Below are positions 43,091 through 56,229 of a DNA stretch of 64,000 bases, piece after piece. Origin of the DNA: Lepidodermella squamata (Eukaryota > Gastrotricha); contig JBLDXI010000009.1 in NCBI GenBank assembly GCA_047495785.1, positions 5,394,001 through 5,458,000 of the forward strand. Reading direction: 5' to 3'. Positions within the stretch are counted from its first letter, which is position 1; each line of letters begins with the position of its first letter. Below the pieces are notes generated by a model. The model was not told the DNA's origin and searched no databases. It saw only the letters and a program-made list of their open reading frames with translations. The translations under genes and the position numbers were made by a program.

Positions 43091-43902
43091 TTATTTGAAA
43101 TCGACTCTGTCATAGAATTTCTTCTCCTAATGAAACATGGAAGATGATTTTAGATGGGACAATGATAGAATGCTTATAATTACCATCAAGAATACAGCGC
43201 CAAGAAGTAATGCTTTATGACTCGGATCCGTTATATCAGAGCCTTAGAAAAATAGAAATAATAAATTAAAAGCTCACAAATACTGATCAAAGGCTCACAG
43301 TTTAGAGTCCAAGTAGCTCCTTCGCCTTGAAGTGAATCCCGCCATAACCGGACCATTCTTCCAACTTCTAGCCGATCATCAGAGTAATGACGAATTTTGA
43401 ATTCAGAGACCTCAGATATCAACTGAGCAGCAATTCTCAACCGAGGAATTTTACTAGAGTCAGTGACAATGAACTCAGGATAGATCACAGGCATTTCTTG
43501 GTAAATTTGACCTAAAACCCAACCGCTAAGAACTGCTGTAATTTCGCATTTGGTTTTAGAGAGCCAAGAACAGTTTTCGTAGTCATTTGGCAGTTGAAAC
43601 TGAAGATTGCAGTGCGTGGACGTATAAACACTGATAATTGGATCACCATTATCACCTAGACAGTTGTCATCGCAGGATTGATCCTCTTCAACAGCGACAG
43701 CTTTTTGAAGGCCATCTTGATCGAGGATGTAATAGCGAGATAATTCCTCTTCGGTTGGATCTGGAAGTATTTGGATGGTCAAATGATTGAGAGGGCTTAG
43801 CCATTCCAGTCCATCTTGCACTATTGATTTGATAAAAGAACCAGGCACTGCTAATCCAGGCTGCAAAGTTACAGCACCAGTTCCAAAAATTTGAGATGCC
43901 AT
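43091..43902 (-). CDS. Divergent scramblase-like protein 1, calcium loop lost
   Basis: Exons 43902-43299, 43242-43184 and 43126-43091 give 232 residues. GLEWLSPLNHLTIQ, RYYILDQDGLQKAVAVEE and the membrane helix HKALLLGAVFLM identify the phospholipid scramblase fold. The 59-nt second exon has the same length and phase as in the neighbouring paralogs. The usual DADNFG.SFPxDLDV calcium loop has become GATWTLNCSDITDPSH, losing most acidic ligands, and the Cys-rich palmitoylation patch is absent (CSWLSKTKC instead). The C-terminus is EKKFYDRVDFK rather than DFMYFE. It is either a non-scrambling paralog or a relic under weak constraint; no stop interrupts it. Confidence 0.65.
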
Positions 43903-44397
43903 GATAAGCTTAAGATGTCATTTCGAGGCTCAAATTTAGTTGCTTTTATCGATTTTATCTAGCATTAAACATTCCAGTAATAACGAATATAACTTATATC
44001 CCTCTAGGGTGAGAAACGCTAATGACTTCTCACTATCGCAAAAAACGCCTCCATCTTTCGTATTGCTACGCTAATTTCGTAACGTTTATCAAGCCTTCAA
44101 TGCTGGAAAATTGAAAGACCATCATCATTAGACATTACGGCAGGAGGTGAGCGTTAATACACCGGCAGCATAACGTTTATAGAACCTAATCTAAACACTG
44201 TGTGAACATTGATAAGTTTTCAGTATCAATAAAAACCTATGCAATGCAATACATGCCAGCAGTATTCAAACTCATAATGCGCTCGTTCATTTTATTCCAT
44301 TTTCTCCGTTTCGACATACTATAATGTGAAAACTAATATCAGAATTGGGCAGTTCGAAACTGTGGGAACAATTCGACCATCCAATCGAACTCGCGGC

Positions 44398-45172
44398 TCA
44401 TTGCGCGCCATCGAAGTGAGTGAAGTCAATTAAGAAAGCTGCTCCAATAACGATCGCTTTCAGTTTAGGATCAAGATTAATTGGAACTAAATGAATAATA
44501 ATTCTTCGTATTTTATAGCAATTTTTGGCAAAACTCACATGAAACGCTGAAATTGTCAGAATCGATAATCCCGTTGATTGAATTGGTGATCTGCCCTATT
44601 TCCAATGAATCGTCATCCAAAATGGAGTAAGGGCCCTCACATGAGCAATTTGTAGGGCCACTTATTCTCAACCGAGGCACTTTCTCATCATCGGAAGCTC
44701 GGAATAACGTTTGGCAGCAAGCCGGCTCCGAAGTTACATGTCCCAGCAGATTTCCATTCTCCTCCAGTATCGTCATTTCTTGATGGCAGCTTTCAGACGT
44801 GAAATTGCAGCATGATCCCCAGGCTAGACATGTTAAAGGCCTGTTGGCTAGGAAAATTTCTCGATTATTCATATCGTAGCAATGGAGAGTAAACTCTCGA
44901 TTAGAGCCAGTCAGTTGTCGGCAACTTGCGTCCGAGTCGACGATAGCAGACAGCACTTGAAGACCATGTGAGTTGTACAAGCAATGTTTCCGAGCTGGCT
45001 CGGGCTCGCTTACATTTTGAAGATTATCGCTTTTATGCTTGATTATCACCTTATCAAGGGGTATAAGGGGCTCTAATTTGTTAATAGGTGAAATCGGTTG
45101 TTGCTGGATAACAATTGCGTGATGCACTGGCATTGGACTCAAAAGGGATACAGGTTGCTGATCCCACATCAT
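44398..45172 (-). CDS. Divergent phospholipid scramblase 2
   Basis: Exons 45172-44539 and 44486-44398 give 240 residues. HCLYNSHGLQVLSAIVD, NREFTLHCYDMNNREI, GHVTSEPACCQTLF and the end DSDNFSVSFPINLDPKLKA, then AAFLIDF, follow the scramblase plan. The N-terminus is a short Pro/Gln-rich segment (VIQQQPISPIN). Here exons for the DLDV helix and the C-terminal DF motif are fused, without the intron found between them in copies 3-6. One aspartate of the calcium loop pair is kept (DSDNF) and the DLD becomes NLD. Confidence 0.75.
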
Positions 45173-45472
45173 TTTTCTCAGCGGAAGTACTTAAAAGTGA
45201 AGATTTTTGCGATGAAATAGGCCTCTTTCGTTACTCTGTAAAGAAAAGCGATACCTGCCAGGTAATGAAATCTTTTCCGGTGTCTGATGCATCTGCATTG
45301 TTTATTTCCTCATCACGTCAGCAGTGATCGGTGCGCGGCAGTACTATATGATTCCGAGAGCGGAATTCGTTTATACATAATCTACTTTTTTTTTACCAGC
45401 CCACGCTATCATAATACGGTCATTACACAATATTTCTTGGCAAGGCAGTCGCATTCGGAATTTTCGCATCTG

Positions 45473-46426
45473 TTATCTTCTGTTGTCGTCCTTCTTCTTC
45501 TCCTCGAAGTACATGAAATCCTGTTAGAAGGGAAATCGAGATTGAGGATTAGATATAAATAACAGTTGAAAGAAGAACTTACAATAAGGAAAACAGCGCC
45601 GAGAAGAGTGGCCTTGACCCTTACATCGAGGTCTTGTGGAACTGAAAAAAAAATAAAAAAATTCAAGTACATTTCCGGAACATTGCTATGTTAGACACCA
45701 AGCCATCACATAACAGATCATTAGGATTTACTTACATGAGACGCCAAAGTTATCTGCATTAGTGAATGCCTCCTTGGCAAAGCCGCTCCACTTCTTGGTG
45801 ATCTTCCCTATTTCAGCTCCGAAGTTGGTGTTGTAGGGATGAATATTGAACTGCAGGTCACACTGACAAGCACAGAAGCCAGGCCCCAAAATCTTCAGTT
45901 GCGGAGTCTTTGCCGCGTCCGAAATCGTGTAATGAGCCTGGCAGCACGACGGTTCCGAGTTGACATGGCCTAGAAGGGACCCATCCCCAGCGGAGACTGT
46001 CATCTCGTGGTGGCAACCAGGATTCTTACAACAGCCACCCATGGCGCAGCACTTGAACGGTCGGTGGACGCGAATAACCTCCCGACTAGCCAAGTCGTAG
46101 ACATGGATGATGAATTCACGGCCAGATCCACAGAATTGGCGACCGCAGAAAGAAGACTCCTCAACAGCTGAGTAGACATGCTGTCCGGCTGCATTGAATA
46201 TCTTGTACTTATTAGCAACTTCGAAACCTGTGAAGACCTCCAACATATCAACTTTTTGCTTGACGAACAGATGATCGAGTTGAGAGAGATATTCGAGGCC
46301 CTGTGGAACTCCTGGTATCGGCTGAGGCACTTGGAAAGCCACCATTGGCATCCCAGGCTGGGCTTGAATAGCACCTGGCGGTACTACTGTGGTGAAATTA
46401 TTGATAGGCTGAGGCTGCTGATACAT
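45473..46426 (-). CDS. Phospholipid scramblase 3
   Basis: Exons 46426-45736, 45641-45583 and 45520-45473 give 265 residues. A Pro/Gln-rich tail (QQPQPINNFTTVVPPGAIQ) leads into GVPQGLEYLSQLDHLFVKQK. The Cys-rich patch PFKCCAMGGCCKNPGC, the repeat GHVNSEPSCC, and the loop TNADNFGVSFPQDLDVRVKA with FLIDFMYFEE complete a canonical scramblase. Calcium-activated bidirectional lipid movement at the plasma membrane is the family activity. It is the closest relative of copy 4 (about 75% identical by eye in the core). Confidence 0.9.
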
Positions 46427-46614
46427 CTTTTAACAAATTATAGCACCTAAAATGCAATAAACACCCTTTGTAGTACAAGTTTGAATTATTCATAATATTT
46501 GGTAAATTTTGATGATGAGAAAACAGGTGGTTAAACATTGCTGTTTGGCGGAAGCGTAAAATTATGATGAAAAAGCTTTACAACCGAGAAGAATGACGTC
46601 GCCTTTCGTCTGTT

Positions 46615-47994
46615 TTACTTCTTGTTATTATTTTCCTCGAAATACATGAAGTCCTAAAATGAGAAAGTTTTATCAAGTCAAATTGAATGAATTTATACCC
46701 AAAAATACTTACGATCAAAAACACAGCACCAATAATTGTGGCTTTCACTCTGACGTCGAGGTCTCTTGGGACTAGAAATTCGTGGAAAAAAGAAGTTAAA
46801 TTCATCGAGAATGAGAAAGAAATGAAAATTTAGGTTTTTTCGCGAATTATGAGTTTAACCCTTCAAGTAAAAAATTTATTTGCACAAAAATGTCCTTTCA
46901 TTTCGATTTATGGGAGACTGGAAAGCTATAAAGAAGATAGATTCAGAAAATCTTAATCCTCGGGCCATCACTTGGGCCATCAGGATGATTTTCTCATGAT
47001 TTTTTGAATTTCTTACGTAAGACGATTACGTAATGAGCGCTGTCAAAACTGACACCGAAACACAAGTAATTTTGAGCTAATTTAGCTGTCTAATAATTGA
47101 TGCATCACTAAGATATTACCCAAATCATAAAGTTTCATTGAATTCCATCTTTTCCCCTGTTAAGAGAGATTATTTCATTTTTTCCAGGTTCTATCTCAAA
47201 AAATCTCGAATTTACTGTTTTCATCATCCGGCATCATTGAAGGGTCTAAGGATTCTTCAAGTTAAATCTAATGCATCGACATCTTATTCTTTCTTACACG
47301 ACTTACACGAAACCCCAAAGTTGTCAGCGTCAGTAAATAGCTCCTTGCCAAGACCTGACCACTGTTTCGTGATTTTCCCAATTTCAGCATCATAGTTAGA
47401 TTCATAAGTATGGATGTTGAACTCCAGATTGCATTGGCACGCGCAAAATCCAGGACCTAAAATCTTCAGCTGAGGCGTCTTAGCTGCGTCGGAAATTCGG
47501 TAGCGAGCCTGGCAGCATGTTGGCTCCGAATTAACGTGACCCAAAACAGAACCATCGCCAGCCATAACCTGAAGTTCGTGGTGACAACTAGGGCTGGTAC
47601 AGCAACCAGCCATGGCGCAGCATTTGAACTGCCGATGCGCTCGTAGCACTTCTCGCTGGGCTAAATCGTAGATATGAATTGTGAATTCGCGATTCGCCCC
47701 GCAAAACTGGCGATCGCAGAATGAAGACTCTTCAACAGCGGAGAAAATTTGCTGCCCGGCTGCGTTGAACAGCTTGTACTTGTTAGCGGTTTCAAACCCG
47801 GTGAAAACCTCCAGCATTTCGACCTTTTGCTTCACGAAAATGTGTTCAAGTTGGGTTAAATATTCCAGCCCGTCTGGGACGCCTGGAATCCTGGCTGGCA
47901 CTTGGTAGGTCACCAAAGGAATGCCTGGCTGAGTTTGAACGGCTGAATTAGGCACTACTGGGTAGAAATTCTGTGATTGAGGCTGCTGCTGCAT
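46615..47994 (-). CDS. Phospholipid scramblase 4
   Basis: Exons 47994-47307, 46771-46713 and 46653-46615 give 261 residues. The core is canonical: GVPDGLEYLTQLEHIFVKQK, FKCCAMAGCCTSPSC, GHVNSEPTCC, TDADNFGVSFPRDLDVRVKA. The end is DFMYFEENNNKK. Intron 1 is 535 bp, ten times longer than in copies 3 and 5, and AT-rich with nothing recognised inside it. Confidence 0.9.
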
Positions 47995-48346
47995 CTTAAA
48001 GCTATTGCTTTCTTTTTAAAATTCTATGCGAAACCAAGGGCAGTCAATTCAGTTTCTTGTGAGGTTGTGAGTATTGTCAGTATAATCAGCTTTTGTCATG
48101 CGTATTAGTTTTCCATTGTGATTATTTTTAGCTTAGATTTTTTATTCAAGCCCGTTAGCCGTGTAAGTAGGTAAGTGAAAAATTGAGGTAGCGTTAAAAC
48201 ATTCTGCCACCCTACACGATAGGTAAAAATAATTTGACAAAGCTTTCATGAGCTGCATGCAAAATAAAATCAATAACTTGGACTGATGGTGGTTAACAAG
48301 CGGCAAGCTTCTTTGTGACCAGAAATAAAGTGATATCATTTTTTGA

Positions 48347-49301
48347 TTAAACCACGTTGAAAATACTAGTACTATTGTTGTTATCGTTGTTACTGCCTTT
48401 TTCGTAGAACATAAAGTCCTGAAAAATACAGGTGCTGGTCATATTGTTGATGTGGAAAAGATTCAAAACTTACGATTAAAAAAAGTAAGCCCAGCATTGT
48501 TGCTTTCAACTTAACATCGAGATCTCTTGGGACTAAGAGCGGACTCAATCAATCAAGAGTTTTCATTATTTCGAAAGGCTTACATGAAACGCCAAAGTTG
48601 TCGGCATCTGTGAACATCTCTCTAGCTAAACCGGACCATTGCTTTGTTATTTTCCCAATTTGAGCATCGCTCCCATTCGCAAAAATGTCGAAATCCTGAT
48701 CGCATGGACAAGCTGGCATGACTACACATGGCCCAACGACACTCATATGCTGCGTGTCATTAGCGTCACTGATCGAGAAGCGAGGCGAGCAAATCGAACA
48801 GGTCGACCTAACGATGCCTAACAACCCTGCGGTTGGCGATTCGACGCGCAGTTCGTGGTGGAAGAATCTGCAGCAGCAACAACCGCCGAAAGCGCATACG
48901 TTGAGAGGCCGGTGAATTCTAAGAACTTCCGTGTTCATGTTGTCAACTATGTGAATTAAAAATTCGCGGTTCGAGCCGCAGCACATGCGCATGCAACAGC
49001 CGGATTCTTCGAAAGCGTAGTAACACTGCTGGCCCATGTTGTTAAGAACACGGTATTTGTTCGCCGTTTCCCAGCCTGTGAATGCCTCTAATAGCTCCGT
49101 CTGCTGCTTTACCAGCAACTGATCGATTTGTGTCAGATATTCTAGGCCGAGGGGTACATTTGGCATTGATTCTGGCCTCATCATCCAGGCGGCTTGTTGA
49201 CCAAACGCCATAGGTTGTTGTGTTAAGATGATCGGTTGGACCTGACCCATGCCGACAGGTTGCATAGCTATCGGCTGGGGCTGGTAAGGTTCCATATGCA
49301 T
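48347..49301 (-). CDS. Phospholipid scramblase 5
   Basis: Exons 49301-48584, 48532-48474 and 48418-48347 give 282 residues. The N-terminus is Gln/Met/Pro-rich (QPIAMQPVGMGQVQPIIL). The Cys patch is stronger than in the neighbours (VCAFGGCCCCRFFHH, ESGCCMRMCCGSNREF), which would favour multiple palmitoylation. Calcium loop TDADNFGVSFPRDLDVKLKA is intact. The C-terminus extends past DFMFYEK with an Asn/Asp-rich tail. Confidence 0.9.
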
Positions 49302-49525
49302 CTTAATTTGAATCTAAGAAATAGAAATGGCGAGAAATGCCCGTTTATCTTGTAAATTCCAAACGGAAAAGAAAGCACGAAAGAAAAGCAGATGGACTAG
49401 AGTTGACGGCACCATGAAGATAAGTTTTAAGCAGAACCACTGCGCTTAAAGGTATGAAAATTATGGTGTAGCATAATACTGAAGCGCAAAAGCCCGGCCA
49501 CAGCAGTAAATTTCAACAGTTTTTT

Positions 49526-50438
49526 TCAGTCATGGTGTTTGTGCTGCTGGCCTTTCTCAAAAAACATGAAGTCCTAAAAGGAATGTACCCACTATAAAAC
49601 TGTGCATCATTAGGTTTTAAATCTCACAATCAAGAAAAGAGCCCCCAGCACGGTAGCCTTCATTTTGACATCCAAATCCCGAGGAACTGAACATCAAATA
49701 TTCGAGAGGATAGCTCGGTAAATTTGGAGAGTTAACTTACAAGATACACCAAAGTTGTCTGCATCTGTAAACGCCTCCTGGCCAAAACCTGCCCAATGCT
49801 TTGTTATCTTACCAATCTCACTATCCGAACCCCCGTGGTAGGAGAATAAGGTGAACTCAACGTCACATTGGCACAAGCAACAAGGTGGGCCCAAGATTCC
49901 TATCTGGGGAGTTCCACTTGCGTCGGTTATTGTGAACTTGGCCTGGCAACAACTTGGCTCAGATTTGACAAAACCGAACTCAGTCCCGTCTGCCCCTTCG
50001 ACTTTGACTTCATGTTGGCAACCTAAAATTTGAAGATTGAGGAGCTAACTGCTTCAAAAGGGGTGGATCTTTACAGTCACAGCACCAAATTCCACCCGAT
50101 GCGCAGCATTTGAAGGGTCGAAAAACTCGCATCACTTCTCGACTCATGCCATCGAATAAATGAATAGAAAATTCGCGATTATTACCGCAGAAAGCGCGGC
50201 CACAGAAGTCCGACTCCTCGAGCGCGATGAAACAAAATTGGCCGGTGTTGTTGAAAACAGAGTATTTGTTCGCAGTTTCGAATCCTACGGCAACTTCAAG
50301 CGTTTCTATGTGTTGTTTTATAAATAATTGATCTAGCTGCGAGAGGTAGTCGAGGCCTGATGGGACTTGGCCCATTATTGACATTCCAATCGCTTGCATT
50401 TGCGTCGGTTGTTTCGAAATAGGTGCCACAGATGTCAT
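49526..50438 (-). CDS. Phospholipid scramblase 6
   Basis: Exons 50438-50075, 50022-49741, 49686-49628 and 49573-49526 give 250 residues. It has one extra intron, after CDC in the Cys patch, at a place also split in copies 7 and 8. The N-terminus is short. [55 protein letters not shown] and DFMFFEKGQQHKHHD are all as expected. This ends the block of six consecutive copies. Confidence 0.9.
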
Positions 50439-51489
50439 TAGTAGGCCTTGTAATTTAATGAATTGTTAAATCTCAGTATAAGCCTAAATCATGTAGGTAC
50501 GAATGATGAAAAAATCAATTTGTGTGTATGTGACCGCAATACTAATGGGCCGGTGTGATAGCTATCTTCTGCGAATATTCAGTACACTGCTTTAGCCAGA
50601 GAATGCGTCTAAATAGAAGGCGTTTTAGTGTATCTTATTCGCCGCCGTGTCGCACATAGTCACACACACATATTGGCTTCGTGCGGCATGTATAAATGCA
50701 TACCTGTTATGTGAAAAAAACGCACGTACGCAGCTGAGTAATATTATTACGCACATGTAAAGATGCACTACTAATAATAGCTGCAGCACCAGGAGCCTAC
50801 TATTTGCATACGCGCTTTTTCCCAACTCTCTGTTTGTTTCGTAATATCGACAGTGAGCTAGCGCTTCCGAACAAATCCTGCAGGTGAATTCAGCAAACAT
50901 TGGCACAGCATCGGCAGCAGGATCAGTGACATTTATTACGAAAAAACACGCAATTTAAACTGTTACGCAGCTTTCCCAACGCAAGAAATGTTTAATAATT
51001 TGAATCAAAACAAAATGCCATAATCTTTTTCACTGTTTTATTCAATATTAGCAACGACCCGTCGGCCGAAAAACTGAAGCAACTGAAAATCCCAAGAAAA
51101 ATACAGAACGGTTAAAGATCAATAATTTCGTCAATAAATAATAATATTAATAGCACATTAATTGCGATCTCTCATTGAAAATAACCTATTACAGAATCGT
51201 TAGTAATAACACATATAACTTGATCAGATGCGGCCGCGATTCGAGCAGAGGAGAAAACGGCAGGCGGTTGTTTCACTACCACATAGCGGACATGGTTTGA
51301 TTTCGCGGGAGACCACATTGACAGAGAAAAATAGGATGATAATGATTTTTAACCGGATGCTGAACGCACTGACGAGTGGACACAGATCACAACGCGGCGT
51401 TGTTAATACAGGAATATTTGCTTGTTTCCAATAATCATTTTAAGATTGTGACCAAGGTTCTTGATCCAACAATGAAATTCGCGGATAAT
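50439..51489. other. Intergenic between scramblase 6 and RABL6
   Basis: Nothing is recognised. It holds the promoter side of scramblase 6 and the 3' end of RABL6. Confidence 0.5.
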
Positions 51490-54400
51490 TTACGAATTGA
51501 GAAAACTTTCCAAGTCATCTTCATCCTCAACAACCGCAGGCTGTTTGCTAGGCACAGCAGCAGGAGCTTTCACAGGCGGTGCCATTTTAAGACTAGCAGG
51601 CGACGGTTGCGGCGGCAACTCATCATCAACTTCCTTCGACTTGGTCGATTTCGTCGATTTTGCAGTGCCAGTTTTCGACTTGCTTGACTTTTTCTTGGGC
51701 TCGGGGGTCGCTTCAGCCGGCTCAGCAACGTCAACCGAGGCGGCTTTTTTAGTTTTCGAGGTACCCTTTTTCGTCGTTGTCTTTTTTTTCGGAGCCGGGG
51801 CCGGTTCTTCAACGTCGAGGCTTACCGCACGAGGCTGCGCCGATTTCTGCTCTAGGAATGCGAAATCGGAATCGCTAAGAGTCATCGCAGGTTGCTGCGG
51901 GACTTCAAGAGAAGACGTCTCCGAGGCGTTATAAACAGGTGGGGGTAGAGAGTCGGAGTCGCTTGGAACTGCGGCTAGCTGCGGGGCTTCGAGTGACGGA
52001 GTTTCAGAGGCAACAAATTGAGGCGGCGGCAACGAATCTCCCCGCTCCGATTCGCTCCATAGATGCTCGTCAGTCGGAGCTAGAGCGGCTGAGGAAACGA
52101 CTACGGACGATCTGTTTGAAGGGGTAGGGGATGGCGATAACGACGGGGTTACGGCTGAAACAGGCGCTGCGGCGAAGGACGAGGCTCGACTCGACTTGAC
52201 CGAATCAATCATCTGAGGCACGGGAGGTACGTCGAAGGACGCGGCACGGCTAGAACGCGGCGATAGGGAGAATCCTGGATTCTGTTGAATGCTGGATGAA
52301 GGCTGGGGGACAGAAACATAGTCGAAATCGTCGTCTTCCTGGTCCTGCACAGCGGCAGGCGGTGACGGCGGGGCTGCTAGATCGTCTTCGTCCAAATCTT
52401 CTCGGAAACCGGCTATCTCCGGCCTGCCCATGTCGTCTTCGTCGGAGTCTGGCGGAGGCTGCGGCTTCTTCGCGACTATAGGCGCTGGTCGAGTAGGCTG
52501 TTGGACCGGCTGTTGCTGCTGCGGGACTGGTTTAGGAGCTGGTTGTGATGATGAAAACATGGATGAAAATATACCGCCAGATTTTTTGCCGCTAGCAGCT
52601 TTTTGCTGCGGTTCTGGCGGGTCGTCTGACAGAAACGAATCCACAGCATCTGACATTCCTGCTGTTGGTACGAAGTCATCTACGGTGGATAATGGCCCTG
52701 CTGTGTTATTATTGCTACGCTGTGGTGTTGTGGCTGCAGTTGGGGTGAATTTCTGACCCGGGATTACGATAGGCTGGCCGCGACCTACGCCGACCGCTGC
52801 AACTTTCGTCGGCTCTTTCGGCGCTGGGGGCGGCGGGGCTGTCGTGACAGGAACACCTAAAATAGGCTTCAACTGATCAGGCACTACCGCCTCTATAATC
52901 TGAGCTGCTGTAGGGGGTTGTGGTGTAGTGGACTGAGGGTTTGATGGTTCAGGCGGGCGTTCCGCGATCGCTCCAGCCGCGGCTAAGGCAACAGCAGGTG
53001 ATAGCGAATCAGCCTTGGCGCGTCTCTTATTCGCCAGGGCGTCGCTAAACGCGTCGTACGACTGAGCTGGGTCGTCAAGCATCGCCGTGAGTTCTTCGTT
53101 CATCGCCGATAACTCGGTCGCGTTTCGTTCGAGAAGAGCTGCCAACGAGTTGCGCTGCATGACTAGGAATGGCACGCCGAGAAACGCGTGGACAAAGCGA
53201 AGGCCGAAGTTGTTGCGCATCGAGGCGTCGCACGCCATGACGGGAGGGCCGCCGGGTGGTCGGGAGGCACAGGCGGCTTCTGCGAAGGCCCTCGCCCGGC
53301 CGGCTGGTACTGTTCGGTGGTGCGACTGGTCGGCGTGGTTTGCTACGATCAATACTGGCAGGTGTTGCGGCACTCTGGCTATTTCACGCTCCACGTAGTC
53401 GAAACTCCAGGCCTAAATAATAACGAAAACAATTAGATAGATGACAAAATGAGAACTAAAGGCGAAACTGGCTAGGGAAATATAGGGGAAACTGGTTGGT
53501 AATCAATAGCAAAACCTTAAATTTTTCAACAAGTGTAACCCTGCATCTCCTCTCTAGAGACTGTCTTCACAAATTTCACTTGCCTTTTGCTCTAATAATG
53601 CGGTTAACGAGGTTTTAGACTCAGCAATTACTAGAACGGTCATCAGCTCTAGCAAGATCATTGGGACTTCAGATCACACAATCCTACAACCATTTGACAG
53701 TAAGAAAATAATTTCATTATCTTGTCGGATTTACGAACGTCATCAATGGCTGAACCTAATCCCGAGCAATCACTATTCAAGGCTTTGGCGAAACCTGAGG
53801 AAGCTAATCGTACGGTGAAAAACGTCTGTAACTCAGCTGGTAAATTGTTACGTCACATTTTGACTACAGTGACTGCCGATATGTATTTTGGCGATACGGA
53901 GTCGTTTGTACACAGGGGAGCCAGAAACGATCGTAAGAAATTGATGTGCCAAACCGGCTTGTTATTTTTCTTTCATATAGATCTAGGATGGTCTTCGAAT
54001 AATAAATCTAGATTTTTGCCAAATTCTCTCGTGATTGTGAAATCGAATCTCCTAGAATTTGAACGCCCAACATGACTGCTCAACTAGGCGATGAAAAATC
54101 TAGAATCCTAGACCTTCCCATAACTTATCATCTGGTCTTTACTTGGAAAAATGGCTAATCTGCAGTTTTTGGTAGAAATATCATTCGTGGTAAGCACTAA
54201 CCTTAGTGATATCATAGACGAAAACAACACAATGCGCGCCCTTGTAGACGTCGATGAACTCGGCGTCGAGCGCCGCCGCCTCGAACAGCTGCTTCGCCTC
54301 GTTGGACAGCTTCAAGCCGTCGAGTTTCGCCCGCGGCTTGCCCTTGTCGACCACGTCCCACACTTCCACTTTCACAGCATCGTCAGTCGCTTTATACGTC

Positions 54401-56229
54401 CATGTGATGTGGGCGACCTGGATTTCGTCGGTAGCGACGTACTCTTCCGTGACATCGAGGCCCTGAATGCGCCGCCATAGCGAGGTTTTACCGACATTGC
54501 GATCGCCGCGTATCACCATTTTCACTAAAAAAAGGGAAACAATATTGTAGAATGTTATCCAAAAATGCGAGAAAATTGTTTTTCATTGTTTACGATCTCA
54601 TAAAATCTATTAAGAATGAACTTCCTGAAAAGCTTGGCAATATGTCGCTCGACAAAATTTAAATCATTCTTCGCCCAACCGACACCATTCACGATGCATT
54701 GCATTGGCGCCCACAACAACACCCCCAGGCTTTCAGCTCTTTAATATTGTTAAGTTTTTAGTAATTTGTTTGGTTTTTCAAATGATCAAGCTTCAAGTCC
54801 CAGAGCTTATTAAGAGGATTCGTTCTTCAGCGTGTCGATGTATGTCGGAAATGACGATGATAAAGATAAAAAGATGACGATGACTATGTTGTTGCAACAG
54901 CTATTTTATGGGACTACTCTCGCGATCACGTTCTCCTTTTCACTAACGATCACACATGAACAGCTCAAGAGTTCAACAGTTTTTTCCCACCTTCCGTCCC
55001 TAAAAAGAAGCAAAAGGAAGCAAAAACTGCTGTACGACAGTGCTTACTTCAGATTCGTTCTACTGTTGCAATGATAAAGAAGACTTTGCTGTGTTGAAAG
55101 TTGAAACTACCTAAATCTCAGTTTACAATGCAGCGAATTCCTGTCAGCTTTGATATCTCTCTTAATTTGAGGATTCATGCTTTCGGCTACACCGGACATA
55201 CAAAGACGTTCAGCGTCACTGGTGGAGTATTGGCTAGCTATAGGTTCCTTACGGCTTAACAATGAATCTACTCTCTGCTGGTGGTTTCTCTGGTGCTGCC
55301 ATTGTCACAGATAGCTATGGCGAAGCTGTTGGGTACATAGGTGGAAATCTTGATTGATCTTGGAAATCTGATTGATAAGCATCAATCTTATGGTTTTAGA
55401 TTTGATGGTTCCATTAAAGCTACCAACCGCCAAACGTGCCCCACCAGCATCTGCATATCTCCATACAATTTGTACAACAGCGAATTATACCATGGCGAGG
55501 TCTGACTGTAAATGGTCCCGCCGCAAGATTTTCCCTATTTGCGAACTTAACCTTGGAAAAAAATTTCGTAAGAAAAGGAAATTCAGCCCTAGTTGGCAAT
55601 TTTCAGAAATAATTTGGACCACGCTAATGTCAAAGGAATTCGGCTATTCAGGCGGTTTTGCGACCAGATGATAATTCCGAAATTGTGTTTTATTAAATTT
55701 TGCATCGAGAGTGAACCCAATTGAAAATCCTTAAGATCTCTTCTGATTGTTGCCCAAATTATTTTTTCCTAAAATCTGATATTTCCGCTGAACATTGAAA
55801 CCCAGATTCTCAGCAATCCTACTAGCTATTATCACTGAACTCCCTAGTTCATTGATCTTCAGAAGGACATATTATAGTCTCTGGTGTTGAACATTTCGCC
55901 TTAACCTACTTCTAACTGGAAAACAGTAAATTATTTCAAATTATAGCTCCCGCAGATGTTTAATGAATCGAAAGCTAGCGGCACTCACTGTTGTACTGAA
56001 TAGTACGCTGTTGCAGCCGCCGTTGTAGATCCGCATTCATGACCTGGACGCCAGGCGGCAGGGACGGCGAAGTCGTGGCGTGCGACATCGACGCCGAGTG
56101 TTGCCGCTGAAACTGATGCTGCTGATGGTGGTTGTGATGATGATGGCCATTATCAGACTCGTGGTTCGACGCCGCTGCGGCCTCTTTCTCACTGTTGTTA
56201 TTCGGGCCGAGCAGGCGTTTGAAAAACAT
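51490..56229 (-). CDS. RABL6: Rab-like protein 6
   Basis: Exons 56229-55989, 54524-54202 and 53412-51490 give 828 residues. An N-terminal extension (MFFKRLL, His-rich run, then [16 protein letters not shown]) precedes an atypical small GTPase. It has [20 protein letters not shown] with an intact P-loop, [28 protein letters not shown] in place of switch II, and VVFVYDITK. The third exon finishes the GTPase fold ([20 protein letters not shown]) and adds a long Pro/Ser-rich disordered region, a Lys-rich stretch ([16 protein letters not shown]) and the terminal DDLESFLNS, like the ELEAFL end of human RABL6. RABL6 binds GTP and affects cell proliferation; its mechanism is not settled. Introns 1 and 2 are long (1464 and 789 bp) and hold only short anonymous frames. 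Confidence 0.9.

Noticed and set aside
51497-51934. 145-residue plus-strand frame opposite RABL6
   Set aside because: Antisense shadow of the Pro/Ser/Lys-rich RABL6 tail.
53722-54075. 117-residue plus-strand frame inside RABL6 intron 2
   Set aside because: No recognisable domain and no supporting splice structure; it could be a relic, but nothing ties it to a family.
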